Part shown: positions 18,700 through 27,617 of the stretch, piece by piece
Numbering within the stretch: the stretch's first letter is position 1
Layout of the letters: every line of letters begins with the position of its first letter
DNA from: Alcaligenaceae bacterium SAGV5
GTDB lineage: Bacteria > Pseudomonadota > Gammaproteobacteria > Burkholderiales > Burkholderiaceae_B
Reading direction: 5' to 3'
Assembly: GCA_009360345.1 (NCBI GenBank)
Contig: SPDP01000003.1
Coordinates: 496,001-560,000 of the forward strand
Length of the DNA: 64,000 nt
Program-made: the position numbers and the translations under genes
The notes under the pieces: generated by a model
The model's input: only the letters and a program-made list of their open reading frames with translations
Told to the model about the DNA's origin: nothing
Database searches by the model: none

Positions 18700-20706
18700 A
18701 TGGCCATGCTGGGTCTGAGGGGTAAATCGCTGCTGGCCCTGCTGTTCGCCTGCGCCGTGGCACTGGTGCCGGCGGCGCTGCTGGCCTGGCAGGGCATCAA
18801 CGCCGTCAGGGAATATTTCGGCGTCGCCTACGCCCGCAATCACACCCTGCTGAGCGAACAGAAACTGCTGGCCCCCGTCATGCGCGAACTGGCGCTGGCC
18901 CAGCGCATGGCCAGTTCGACGCTGACCCTGGACTGGATGCGCGACCCGACGGATCCCGAAAAACGCCGCCGCTTCTTCCGGGAAGCCCAAGGCTACCAGC
19001 GCGACTTCCGCGACCATTCCTATTTCGTCATCGACGGCACGCCTTCGTACTATTACAACGACGACAGGGGCCCCACGGTCGAAACACCGCGCTACACACT
19101 GAAACGTTCGGACCCCAAGGACGCCTGGTTCTTCTCCACCATGCAGGACAGCGCGCCCTATGACCTGCAGATCGACGTCAACCCCGTCCTGGGCTTGACC
19201 AAGTTCTGGTTCAACGTACAGGTGCGCGACGGCGGGGAGCGCCTGGGCATGATAGGCACGGGCCTGGACCTGACCACCTTCCTCAAGGGCTTCATGGAAG
19301 GCCTGGAGCCCGGCGTCACCTCCATCATCTTCGACCGCCAGGGCAACATCCAGGTCCACCCCGACCCCACGCGCATCGCCTACAAATCCATGACTCCCGA
19401 GGAAACCGCCCAGCGCACGGTCCAGGGACTCGTGCCCCGGGACGCCGAGCGCGCCCAGCTGCGGCAGGCCATGGCCGACGCCCTGGCCAGGCCCGGCGAT
19501 GCCATCCCACTGTTCGCCACGCTCAATGGCGCGAAATCGGCCGTCGCGCTGGTCTACCTGCCCGAACTGCGGTGGTACGTCATGACGTCGGTGGACCTGG
19601 GCATCACACGCATCGTCAACTACCAGTGGCTGGTGCCGGCCCTGCTGGCGCTGGCCGCCGTCCTGTTCCTGCTGCTCCTGGGCTTCGGCTACGCGGTCGA
19701 CCGGCTGATGCTGGCTCCCCTGCGGCGGCTGCAGCATACGGCCCAGGCGATATCGGCCGGCCGCTACGACGTCACCCTGCCCGTGGGCGGCAGCGACGAG
19801 ATCGGCGAACTGAGCCGGGCCTTCGGCGTCATGGCCGAAAAAGTCCGCTCGCACACCGCGGAACTGGAGCAGCGGGTACGCGAGCGCACCCAGGCACTGG
19901 AAGAAGCCAACCAGCGCATGGCCGCCACCCACAAGACCATCGACGATTCCATCGACTACGCCAGCCTGATCCAGCGGGCGATCCTGCCCGACCGCCAGTT
20001 GGTGCAATCTCTCGGGCGGCACCATTTTGTGTTGTGGAAACCACGCGACGTGGTGGGCGGCGACTTCTACGTATTCCGGGCCGACGGCGACAACTGCCTG
20101 CTGGGCGTGGTCGATTGCGCCGGCCACGGCGTCGCGGGCGCGCTCATGACCATGCTGGCCCGCGCCGCCATCGACCACGCCATCGCCGAGGCCGGGCCGG
20201 GCGATCCGGCCGCCATCCTGACCCGCACGGACGCGGCCATGCGGGCCATGCTGAGCGACGCCGAACTGCCGCGCGCGCTGGCGACCAACATGGACGCGGC
20301 CCTGGTCTACGTCGACCGGCAAGCTGGACAGTTGCGCTTCGCCGGCGCGAAAATGACGCTCTATGCCAGCAGCGGCACCGCCGTCGAGGAATACAAGGGC
20401 GCCCGCCGCGCCTTGGGTGAAAAGCGCGTCGGCGAATACGCCAATGTCACGCTACCCCTGGCCGACCGCACGTTCTACCTCGTCACCGATGGCCTGCTGG
20501 ACCAATCCGGGGGAGAGCATGGCTTCAGCTTCGGGAATCGCCGCCTGGTCGACCTGCTGCAATCGGTGGCCGGGCTGCCGCTCGACCAGCAGGCCCGCGC
20601 CGTCACCCAGGCGTTGGTAGACTACCAGGGCCGCCAACCGCAGCGCGACGATATCACCGTCATGTCATTCAAATTCGAACAGGCCAACCTTAACGCGGAG
20701 TCATGA
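18700..20706 (+). CDS. siaA: SiaA-like membrane PP2C/SpoIIE-type protein phosphatase
   Basis: A 668-residue sensor phosphatase. It has a transmembrane helix near residues 10-30, a periplasmic Cache-like sensor, a second transmembrane helix near 309-332, a HAMP domain, a short coiled coil, and a PP2C/SpoIIE phosphatase domain from about residue 440 with DVVGGDFYVF, VVDCAGHGVAG and LVTDGLLDQ, which supply the metal-binding aspartates. Length and neighbours match SiaA of Pseudomonas aeruginosa, which dephosphorylates SiaC. ATG 18700 has AAGGAAA about six bases upstream. Its stop overlaps the next gene. Confidence 0.9.
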   Translation: MAMLGLRGKSLLALLFACAVALVPAALLAWQGINAVREYFGVAYARNHTLLSEQKLLAPVMRELALAQRMASSTLTLDWMRDPTDPEKRRRFFREAQGYQRDFRDHSYFVIDGTPSYYYNDDRGPTVETPRYTLKRSDPKDAWFFSTMQDSAPYDLQIDVNPVLGLTKFWFNVQVRDGGERLGMIGTGLDLTTFLKGFMEGLEPGVTSIIFDRQGNIQVHPDPTRIAYKSMTPEETAQRTVQGLVPRDAERAQLRQAMADALARPGDAIPLFATLNGAKSAVALVYLPELRWYVMTSVDLGITRIVNYQWLVPALLALAAVLFLLLLGFGYAVDRLMLAPLRRLQHTAQAISAGRYDVTLPVGGSDEIGELSRAFGVMAEKVRSHTAELEQRVRERTQALEEANQRMAATHKTIDDSIDYASLIQRAILPDRQLVQSLGRHHFVLWKPRDVVGGDFYVFRADGDNCLLGVVDCAGHGVAGALMTMLARAAIDHAIAEAGPGDPAAILTRTDAAMRAMLSDAELPRALATNMDAALVYVDRQAGQLRFAGAKMTLYASSGTAVEEYKGARRALGEKRVGEYANVTLPLADRTFYLVTDGLLDQSGGEHGFSFGNRRLVDLLQSVAGLPLDQQARAVTQALVDYQGRQPQRDDITVMSFKFEQANLNAES

Positions 20707-21248
20707 TGGATTCGACCGACCTTTTCGCCATGCGCGAAAGCTTCACCCGCGACCGCATCATGCTGTGTTTCAACGGCCCCATTTCGCGCAGCCTGATCGA
20801 GGAAATCGGCAATGCGCTGCGCAACTACCTGCAGGCGGAGCAGGTGCAACCCTCGGCGGCCATGGATGTATTCGGCGCATACATCGAAATGACGCAGAAT
20901 ATCCGGCACTATGCCAGCGCCCAGGGCTATGCCGAGCACGAAGCCACGGCCACGGTCATCGTCGCCAACAAGGAAGATGGCCGCCATGTCGTGTCGGCCG
21001 GGAATGTGGTCGAAATCGCCGACGGCCACTCGCTGCTCGAACGGATCAACATCCTGGCCCACCAGGACAAGGCCCAGCTCAAGGCCGGCTACAAGGAACA
21101 ATTGCGCAAGCCGCGCGAGGCGGGCGTCAGCAGCGGCTCGGGCCTGGGCCTGATCGACATCGCCCGCAAGGCCAGCGAGCCGCTCCGCGCCTCGCTGCGG
21201 GAAATCGACGCCGGCCGGGCGTTCTTCAGCCTGAGCGCCGTCATCTAG
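20703..21248 (+). CDS. siaB: SiaB-like serine/threonine kinase
   Basis: A 181-residue protein with a degenerate GHKL-type ATPase fold: N-terminal FNGPISRSLIEEIGNALR, the helix AYIEMTQNIRHYAS with an N-box-like asparagine, and a glycine-rich GSGLGLIDIARKA lid. In P. aeruginosa SiaB phosphorylates SiaC and opposes SiaA. It overlaps the siaA stop; of two adjacent ATG codons (20703, 20706) the second is better spaced from the GGAG. The position between siaA and siaC supports the assignment strongly. Confidence 0.88.
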   Translation: MMDSTDLFAMRESFTRDRIMLCFNGPISRSLIEEIGNALRNYLQAEQVQPSAAMDVFGAYIEMTQNIRHYASAQGYAEHEATATVIVANKEDGRHVVSAGNVVEIADGHSLLERINILAHQDKAQLKAGYKEQLRKPREAGVSSGSGLGLIDIARKASEPLRASLREIDAGRAFFSLSAVI

Positions 21249-21266
21249 CAAACGAGTACCAGCATC

Positions 21267-21644
21267 ATGAGCAACCTCTCCATTACAGGCAGCCAGTCCA
21301 CCCCCGCCATTTCCGGCGACTGGAACGCCGGCATCCTGACCATGACCGGCGACTCCTACCCGGAAAACTCCTTCGACCTCTTCAACCAGGTCATCGACTG
21401 GGTCGAGCACTTCCTGGCCGACGGCAAACGCCCGTTGTCGCTGGAACTGCACCTGCTCTACCTGAACACCAGCAGCGTCCGCGCGATCATGGACGTGTTC
21501 GACCTGCTGGACGACGCCCATGCCGAGGGCCACCCGGTCTCGGTCAACTGGCATTACGATAGGCGAAACGAACGCGTGGCCGAACTGGCGGAGGAATTCA
21601 AGGAAGACTGCAGCTTTCCTTTCGCCATCGTCGCCCACGACTGA
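21267..21644 (+). CDS. siaC: SiaC-like partner-switch protein (DUF1987)
   Basis: A 125-residue protein with an anti-sigma-antagonist-like fold. The phospho-acceptor threonine falls at residue 68 in LHLLYLNTSS, the same number as the phosphorylated Thr68 of P. aeruginosa SiaC. Known biology: unphosphorylated SiaC binds and activates the diguanylate cyclase SiaD, and SiaB phosphorylation blocks this. It lies 18 bp after siaB and 11 bp before siaD. Confidence 0.9.
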   Translation: MSNLSITGSQSTPAISGDWNAGILTMTGDSYPENSFDLFNQVIDWVEHFLADGKRPLSLELHLLYLNTSSVRAIMDVFDLLDDAHAEGHPVSVNWHYDRRNERVAELAEEFKEDCSFPFAIVAHD

Positions 21645-21655
21645 GCTGCACGACC

Positions 21656-22444
21656 ATGAAACGCGACATCGAGGACCTCGGCCGGCGCATCGAGCAGTTG
21701 CTGGCCCAACCGGAGTATCGGGACCACCCGCTGCGCGAGGCCCTGGACGAAGTCTGGCGCGCCCTCCTCGACCAGACGACCCGCCTGGACCGGGTCACCC
21801 ACATCTCCGACGGCTATCAGTCCCTGTCCAAGGAGCGCGAGAACGACCTGGACGAACGTTTCCAGAAGCAATTGCGCAAGCTGGAGAAGCTGGCCCGCAT
21901 CTCGGACCACTACCAGCGCATGATGCAGGACCTGAACGTCGCGCTGAGCGATGCCTCCAACCGCGATGTGCTGACCGGCCTGGCCAACCGCCGGCACCTG
22001 ATGCACCGGCTGAAGGAAGAAAGCGAGCGCGCCTCGCGCTCGGGCCTGCCGTATACGATCGCCATGCTGGACATCGACCATTTCAAGCGCATCAATGACA
22101 CGCTGGGGCATGCCGCCGGCGACCGCGCCCTGATCGAAGTCGGCCGCATCCTGCAGAGCTCCCTGCGCGAATACGACCTGTGCGGACGCTGGGGCGGGGA
22201 AGAGTTCATGCTGATCATGCCCGGAACGACCCTGGTGTCGGCCCATGCCCTCGCACAGCGGGTGTGCAAGAGCATCCGCGAACAGGCCGGCGAGCCGCAA
22301 GCCGGCCAATCCATCAGCGCCAGCGTGGGCATCAGCGCCTACCGCCACGGCGAACACTACTCCGATGCCGTCGAACGCGCGGACGCAGCCCTGCTCGAGG
22401 CCAAGCGCCGGGGCCGCGACTGCATCATGCTGTCCGAGGCCTGA
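21656..22444 (+). CDS. siaD: SiaD-like diguanylate cyclase
   Basis: A 262-residue cytoplasmic enzyme: an N-terminal helical/coiled-coil region (about residues 1-100) and a GGDEF domain with an intact GGEEF active site. An RxxD inhibitory site (REYD) sits exactly five residues before GGEEF, as expected for product inhibition. It makes c-di-GMP, promoting aggregation and biofilm in the Pseudomonas system. It ends the siaABCD operon; activity is expected to need SiaC. Confidence 0.92.
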   Translation: MKRDIEDLGRRIEQLLAQPEYRDHPLREALDEVWRALLDQTTRLDRVTHISDGYQSLSKERENDLDERFQKQLRKLEKLARISDHYQRMMQDLNVALSDASNRDVLTGLANRRHLMHRLKEESERASRSGLPYTIAMLDIDHFKRINDTLGHAAGDRALIEVGRILQSSLREYDLCGRWGGEEFMLIMPGTTLVSAHALAQRVCKSIREQAGEPQAGQSISASVGISAYRHGEHYSDAVERADAALLEAKRRGRDCIMLSEA

Positions 22445-22498
22445 CGCCCCGCGCGACCGCCTGCGGGCACCGGAATACGACCACGAGGCGCGAGCCTC

Positions 22499-22504
22499 TA
22501 TAAT
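22499..22504 (+). promoter_or_regulatory. -10 box upstream of the FUSC gene
   Basis: A perfect TATAAT lies 88 bases before the FUSC start and after the siaD stop. No good -35 is visible 16-18 bases upstream, so an activator may be needed or this may be chance. Confidence 0.4.
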
Positions 22505-22591
22505 CGTGCCGCGGCCCGCCTGGACGGCGCCGCGAAGCCGGACACCACGATCCGGCAGAGCTGGAGGAGGCTCAGTTTCAACGGGCCATCG

Positions 22592-24613
22592 ATGCACATC
22601 CAGCCTTTCCTCCTGTTTCCCGCTCTTCGCCACCCCGCCTCGCGCAGTTTCGCGCTGAGACTGGCGGCCGCCTCGATACTGGCGATGGCGACGGCGACCG
22701 CCTTCTCCATCGCCAACCCCTGGTGGGCGGCCATGGCCGTCTGGATGATAGGCCAGCCCACGCGCGGGCTGCTGCTCGAGCGCAGCCTGATGCAGTTGCT
22801 CGGCACCCTGGCCGGCGGCCTGGCGGCCGTCGGGCTGACCGCGCTGACGGGCGGCGCCCCGGCCCTGTTGCTCACCGCGCTGTGCGTATGGATGGGCCTG
22901 TGCTGCGGCGCCAGCAACCTGCTGCGACACCAGCGCGCCTACGGCGCGGCCCTGTGCGGACTGACCACCGCCGTCATCGTCGTGTTGACAGCCGGCACGC
23001 CGCTCGACACCGCCGCCTTCGCGGCGGCGCGCGTGCTCGACAACATGATAGGCATCGCCGCATCGCTGCTCGTCATCGCGCTATGGAACCCGCCCTCTCC
23101 GGCGACCACCCTGCTGGAGAAGACCCGCGGCCTGCTCTGCGCGACGGTGGGCCATGCCGCCCGCCTGCTCGGGCCGGGCCAAATACCGGATACCGCGCCA
23201 GGCGCTCGCAGGCTCGTGGCCGCGCTGGCCGAACTGGAAGCCACCGCCGAGGACGCCACGGCCGGATCCCTGTCCCAGCGCCGCCGGCTCAAGCCCATGC
23301 GCGGCCTGTTGGCGGGACTGCTCGACCTGATCGCCATCATGCCGGCGCTGCGCCAACACGCTCGGGCACTGGCCCCGAGCCACGCGGAAGACCTGGAGCA
23401 ATTGCGGGCCAGCCTGGACGACCTGGCCGAGACCATCCAGGCGGGGCGCGGATCCTCGCTGGCCATCGTGCGTACCGCGACCCGCCGCCTGCGCGGCGCC
23501 GATCCGCTGTTCGATACCTGCCTGGACGAATTCGAACAGGCGCTGGCGACCATTGCCGCGAGCTACCGGAACATGGCGGCGACCCTGCCGGAACCCGCCC
23601 CGTCGCCCACCATCATCCATCCTGATATCGCCGGTGTGCGCGTCGCCGCCTGGCGCGGCGTGGCCATCTCGGCGCTTGCGGCGGGGGCGTGGCTGGCATC
23701 CGGCTGGGAGCCCCTGCGCTACCTGATGCTGGGCGCGTGCATCTTCACCGCCCTCTTCGCCTCGGTCGACGAACCGGTGCCGCTCATGCGGCGCGTACTG
23801 GCCGGCGCGACCGCGGCCGCGGTCGCGGCCTTTGCGTGGCGCGTAGGCGTCGCTCCCGTCGTGCCCCATCCCTGGCTGTCACTGGCCCTGGCCTCGCCCC
23901 TCATCCTGGCCGCGGCCACGGCGCAGGCGCATCGCGGCACGGCCTTCATCGGCCTGGCCTTCAACATGCTGTTCGCGGTGCAGGCGCAGCCGGTCAATAC
24001 CGAGCCGGCCGAACCCATGGCGCTGCTCACGGTCGAGCTCATGTTGCTGGCAGGCATCGCATGCAGCTACGCCGCCTACCGGTGGCTGATCCCGATGACC
24101 ACCCTGCGCCGCCGCCGGCACCTCCATCACGCCATACGCGCCGAGATCGCCACCCTCGCGCAACGGGCCGACACGCCAGCGCGCGCGGCACGCCACCTCG
24201 CCCGCCTGCGCTTCCTGATCCTGGCACTGATCGCACGCTCCGGCACGGAAACCGCCACCGCCGACGGCGCGTTGGCGGCCCTGTCCTTGGGACACGCGCT
24301 CGCGCGCATGGGTCATCTGCTCGACCGGCGGCCCGATGCGCCGGAAGCACCGTGGATAGGACAGGCCCTGCACGCGATCAGCAAACCGCTGGCCGTGCCG
24401 CACGACGCCGGCGCAACGCTGCAGAACTACGCCAACCGGGCCCGCAAGGGGAACACCTCCGCCGCGGTGCCCGCCGCCCGCTGGCTGGAGGAAGCGGCGG
24501 AACACCTGACCGAGCACACGGCCTTCTTCCGCTCGCAGCCTGCGAGGGCATGGGCGCAGCGAGTCGAGGATCGCCCTTCCTCCCACGCACGGGACGGCAG
24601 GAAGCGCGTCTGA
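22592..24613 (+). CDS. FUSC family transporter (aromatic-acid exporter-like)
   Basis: A 673-residue protein made of two six-helix hydrophobic blocks (about residues 25-165 and 350-490), each followed by a helical cytoplasmic region, the architecture of YccS/AaeB-type FUSC proteins. ANPWWAAMAVWMIGQPTRG in the first block is characteristic. AaeB exports aromatic acids as a relief valve; the substrate here is unknown. A good Shine-Dalgarno is not adjacent to the ATG: an AGGAGG lies too far away, about 22 bases. It ends just before the tRNA promoter. Confidence 0.87.
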   Translation: MHIQPFLLFPALRHPASRSFALRLAAASILAMATATAFSIANPWWAAMAVWMIGQPTRGLLLERSLMQLLGTLAGGLAAVGLTALTGGAPALLLTALCVWMGLCCGASNLLRHQRAYGAALCGLTTAVIVVLTAGTPLDTAAFAAARVLDNMIGIAASLLVIALWNPPSPATTLLEKTRGLLCATVGHAARLLGPGQIPDTAPGARRLVAALAELEATAEDATAGSLSQRRRLKPMRGLLAGLLDLIAIMPALRQHARALAPSHAEDLEQLRASLDDLAETIQAGRGSSLAIVRTATRRLRGADPLFDTCLDEFEQALATIAASYRNMAATLPEPAPSPTIIHPDIAGVRVAAWRGVAISALAAGAWLASGWEPLRYLMLGACIFTALFASVDEPVPLMRRVLAGATAAAVAAFAWRVGVAPVVPHPWLSLALASPLILAAATAQAHRGTAFIGLAFNMLFAVQAQPVNTEPAEPMALLTVELMLLAGIACSYAAYRWLIPMTTLRRRRHLHHAIRAEIATLAQRADTPARAARHLARLRFLILALIARSGTETATADGALAALSLGHALARMGHLLDRRPDAPEAPWIGQALHAISKPLAVPHDAGATLQNYANRARKGNTSAAVPAARWLEEAAEHLTEHTAFFRSQPARAWAQRVEDRPSSHARDGRKRV

Positions 24614-24635
24614 ACGCACCTGCCCACGGTCCAGT

Positions 24636-24664
24636 TTGCATTGGGAAGATGACAGGGATATAAT
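24636..24664 (+). promoter_or_regulatory. Promoter of the first tRNA-fMet gene
   Basis: TTGCAT (24636-24641), a 17-base spacer and TATAAT (24659-24664) precede the tRNA by 12 bases. Confidence 0.75.
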
Positions 24665-24753
24665 CTTTTTCTCAGACGCGGGGTGGAGCAGTCTGGCAGC
24701 TCGTCGGGCTCATAACCCGAAGGTCACAGGTTCAAATCCTGTCCCCGCAACCA
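24659..24753 (+). repeat. Inverted repeat copy 1 (tRNA-fMet unit)
   Basis: Ninety-five bases, from the TATAAT through the CCA end of the tRNA, recur identically on the opposite strand at 27479-27573. Sequences outside these limits diverge at once on both sides. Confidence 0.95.
24677..24753 (+). tRNA. Initiator tRNA-fMet (CAT), copy 1
   Basis: A 77-base cloverleaf with encoded CCA. Initiator hallmarks are visible: a C1-A72 mismatch at the acceptor end and three consecutive G-C pairs (GGG/CCC) flanking the CAT anticodon loop. T-arm GGTTCAAAT is intact. An identical copy lies inverted at 27479-27555. Confidence 0.97.
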
Positions 24754-24761
24754 GACAAATC

Positions 24762-24790
24762 AAGGGCTTATCGAACATCGATAAGCCCTT
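24762..24790 (+). terminator. Hairpin terminator after tRNA-fMet copy 1
   Basis: A 13-bp perfect stem (arms 24762-24774 and 24778-24790) with an ACA loop starts eight bases after the tRNA; the following GTGCATTT is only partly T-rich. Confidence 0.7.
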
Positions 24791-24969
24791 GTGCATTTGG
24801 CGCCAGCCAAGCGCAGCCAATCCGCGCGGCGTCCGCCGCAAGCCCTCCCCCTCGCGCACGCATCGTCCACACTCGGCGGAACGCCGACGCCCCGGAAGGG
24901 GCCGGTCACGCCTGCGCACGCTGCCCATCCACGGGCAGCGCGGCCCCGGCCATACTCAGCCTGCGTGCT

Positions 24970-27009
24970 CTACTGATACATTCGCGCAATCCGGTCTGTC
25001 CACGTTCTTTCCCTGACCAAGATGCCATTCTGTCGCAAGACCTTGGTGAAGGTGACGTGAAAATACGAAGCATCCGATTCGATCAGCGCCTTGGTGGAGA
25101 GATCTATTTCATTGCTCGCGATCTTGAACACGTTTCTGCGCTCGCCCTGGTAGCTGGCGTCGGCGGGCGTGGCGTCCTTGACGTCCCAACGGTACGATTC
25201 GCTGGAATAGTATTTGTTGCCTCGAATGGTCCAGGCAATGTCGCTGGAAGTCGAGAAGCTCGAAGTACCGGTCGTTTCGTCACGCTCACTGCTGAAAACC
25301 GGGCCGTTCTTTTCCAGCTCTTCGCCGAACGGCGCAACGTCGCTGGGCTCCGGCTCGGGTAGCACGCAGGTTTGATCCGCGCCGCTTGCCACCGGCACGG
25401 TCGGCAATTCGACCCACGTGTCATGGCCCAGCAAAAGGCTCGTGGTGCCGGGCGTGGGACTGGGCCAGATCATGGGAAATTGGGCGTTGGCGACCGCCAG
25501 ACGGATACGATGCCCCGGGTTGAAGCGCCACGTCGTGAAGTGGATCGAGGTAGCCAGCGTGGTCGGTTCACCCGGTATCAGCGCCTCGGGCGCAAGCCGC
25601 GAGAACCGCTGCGATGGATTGATGGCCGCGCCACTGACCAGTGACACCTTGCCATCCGGGGCAACGTCTTCCAGGCGCACCGTCCACTGATAAAAAGGCG
25701 CATCCGCCGCCACGTGCAAGCGCACCTGCGGCATCCCCATGATGTCCACGGCTTCGGTCAAGGGGGCTGAATCGTAGACCAGGCTGTGGGCGTCGTCCGC
25801 CGCCATGTCTCCTGTCTGCTCGCCCCACCAGCCGCCAGCCCCCATCCCGGCCCCCGCGCGATAGAGCAAGCTCTGGATATCCCCCGGCATCGAAGGCGTC
25901 TTGGTCAATTGTTGTGCGGTATGCGGATAAAGACGCTGGGAACTGCTGCCATCCACCGGCCATTGCTTGTGACAGCGCCAAAACCCGGGGACGTTCTTCA
26001 GGTCGGTGGCTGGCGGGTGCCCGGTGCGCATGAACGTCGTCCAGCGGGGCTCATTCAGGACGCCATTGTCGATTCCCTTGAGCCAGTAATCCCACCAGCG
26101 CAGGGCTTTCTGCCGCCACTCGTAGTTGGGGCCGGGCACGCCGTATTCCGGCCAAGCGTGGTTCCATGGCCCGATCTCGGCGATGACGGGAGCCTTGGAA
26201 GTTCTGCTGACGTCCATGACGAAATCACGATAGCCGTCCAGCAAGCCGCCGATCAGATAAGCGGGAACTTCCAGCGGCGCCCTGAATTTTATGGACTCCT
26301 TGCGCCAGAAATCGCTGTCCTGTTGCTGACGCAGCCAGGTGAATATCCAGGGCTCCTGGTCGAATCGATCCCGGAAATACGCTTCGTCGATCCGATAGTC
26401 CGGACTCCGCGGCATGGCGTTATCGGTATCAATCTGATGCGCATAGGAGTCTATGTGCAATGCACCGTCGATGTAATGGACATCGTTGTAGAAAAGATCG
26501 GTCGAACCATGCGCGGCAATGATGGCCTTGAGCGCGGCGGGTTTCCTGTGAGCCGTCATCAGGGAATTGAACGCGCTCCACGAGAGGCCGTACATTCCCA
26601 CGTTGCCATTGGACCAGCTTTTCCGGGACAGCTTCGCGATCAGTTCCTCGGCGTCGGAAATCTCCGCTTCGGAATATTCGCTGGCGGGGATGCCGCCCTC
26701 GCTTCCGCCGGTTCCGCGCACGTCCACCCTTGCAACGACATAACCACGCTTGGCGAAATAGGCACCATATTCATAATCCCCCAGAGCGAAGAAATCGTCC
26801 TTGCGATAGGGCAGCATCTCCATGATCACCGGGAAGGTTTCTCCAACCCTCTTGGCCGACGGGCGATAGTACGTCACGGCCAACCGCACGCCATCCCGCA
26901 TTTCAAGCGTGTCGTTCTCCAGCGAAAATTCATAATCCCTGTTTTCCGCATCTCCGGAGCAGCCAATTGCTCCGCATATCAATAGAAAACAGATTGCCAG
27001 TTTTTTCAT
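24970..27009 (-). CDS. CocE/NonD family hydrolase, secreted lipoprotein
   Basis: A 679-residue alpha/beta hydrolase of the X-Pro dipeptidyl-peptidase/cocaine-esterase class. MKKLAICFLLICGAIGC is a lipoprotein signal with the lipidated cysteine at about residue 17, so the ATG at 27009 (GGGGAGT upstream) is the start. The nucleophile elbow is GLSWS, the acid lies in GGLLDGYRDF and the histidine in IGPWNHAWP; a C-terminal jelly-roll domain (FNPGHRIRLAVANAQFP) completes the family layout. Substrate unknown: acyl esters or peptides. It is the only gene between two inverted tRNA-fMet copies and reads visibly more A/T-rich than its neighbours, which suggests acquisition. Confidence 0.87.
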   Translation of the reverse strand: MKKLAICFLLICGAIGCSGDAENRDYEFSLENDTLEMRDGVRLAVTYYRPSAKRVGETFPVIMEMLPYRKDDFFALGDYEYGAYFAKRGYVVARVDVRGTGGSEGGIPASEYSEAEISDAEELIAKLSRKSWSNGNVGMYGLSWSAFNSLMTAHRKPAALKAIIAAHGSTDLFYNDVHYIDGALHIDSYAHQIDTDNAMPRSPDYRIDEAYFRDRFDQEPWIFTWLRQQQDSDFWRKESIKFRAPLEVPAYLIGGLLDGYRDFVMDVSRTSKAPVIAEIGPWNHAWPEYGVPGPNYEWRQKALRWWDYWLKGIDNGVLNEPRWTTFMRTGHPPATDLKNVPGFWRCHKQWPVDGSSSQRLYPHTAQQLTKTPSMPGDIQSLLYRAGAGMGAGGWWGEQTGDMAADDAHSLVYDSAPLTEAVDIMGMPQVRLHVAADAPFYQWTVRLEDVAPDGKVSLVSGAAINPSQRFSRLAPEALIPGEPTTLATSIHFTTWRFNPGHRIRLAVANAQFPMIWPSPTPGTTSLLLGHDTWVELPTVPVASGADQTCVLPEPEPSDVAPFGEELEKNGPVFSSERDETTGTSSFSTSSDIAWTIRGNKYYSSESYRWDVKDATPADASYQGERRNVFKIASNEIDLSTKALIESDASYFHVTFTKVLRQNGILVRERTWTDRIARMYQ

Positions 27010-27259
27010 GGCTTGTGGACTCCCCATCCTCGGACGTGCTTGGCTGTTGGAATTATCAATTTCGATTGTCAATGCAACCACCGCGAACAGCGGCGCATTC
27101 AACGGCCTGCATTCTGACAGATTCAGGAGGTTTGTTCAGGTATATCCCGGGCCGGTCAGGACTGAAAATACAGCGCGCCTCGCGGCCATGCAGCCGGATT
27201 TTCTCTTCATGGAAAAACCCGGCCCGGTCGTCCCCATTGCCAGCGGATTTTTCCGCGGC

Positions 27260-27305
27260 AAAATAAAACGGCCCCGACGCGATGCGATCGAGGCCGTTTT
27301 ATTTT
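27260..27305. terminator. Bidirectional hairpin terminator upstream of the hydrolase
   Basis: Fourteen-base arms (27260-27273, 27292-27305) reading AAAATAAAACGGCC and its complement give a stem with A-tract and T-tract ends, so it can work in both directions. Its loop resembles that of the hairpin at 27439-27473. The 27010-27478 stretch (469 bases) otherwise holds no gene I can support. Confidence 0.75.
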
Positions 27306-27438
27306 TTACCTTTGTCCAGGGGCTGTCGCCATACGGTCGGAACCATCCCTACGACCTGGCGCTCAAGGTCAGCCGAAAAACGCGGTCAATACGGCGCATC
27401 GGCATTGCCGTGCCGATGAAAACAGGCAACGTAAATGC

Positions 27439-27473
27439 AAATGGCCTCGACGCGTACGCGATCGAGGCCATTT
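27439..27473 (-). terminator. Hairpin terminator after tRNA-fMet copy 2
   Basis: Twelve-base arms AAATGGCCTCGA (27439-27450) and TCGAGGCCATTT (27462-27473) lie a few bases beyond the 3' end of the minus-strand tRNA. It is similar in sequence to the hairpin at 27260-27305. Confidence 0.72.
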
Positions 27474-27478
27474 CTGTT

Positions 27479-27555
27479 TGGTTGCGGGGACAGGATTTGA
27501 ACCTGTGACCTTCGGGTTATGAGCCCGACGAGCTGCCAGACTGCTCCACCCCGCG
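27479..27555 (-). tRNA. Initiator tRNA-fMet (CAT), copy 2, inverted
   Basis: Identical over all 77 bases to the tRNA at 24677-24753 but on the opposite strand. The C1-A72 mismatch and the three G-C pairs next to the anticodon loop mark it as initiator tRNA. Confidence 0.97.
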
Positions 27556-27573
27556 TCTGAGAAAAAGATTATA
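27479..27573 (-). repeat. Inverted repeat copy 2 (tRNA-fMet unit)
   Basis: Reverse complement of 24659-24753. The TATAAT at 27568-27573 is shared, but upstream of it the -35 region differs and is poor (CGGCAT at the expected spacing). Confidence 0.95.
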
Positions 27574-27617
27574 CACGTATTGGCGTGCCCATGCCGGGAC
27601 CGCCTGACTCAATCGAC

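Noticed and set aside
24710..24928. Minus-strand small frame ending GTGFEPVTFGL
   Set aside because: Its end is antisense tRNA-fMet sequence, a familiar artefact of frames crossing tRNA genes.
27008..27508. Plus-strand 166-codon frame ending WLRGQDLNL
   Set aside because: It reads intergenic hairpins and then the antisense of the second tRNA-fMet; the terminal residues are tRNA-derived.
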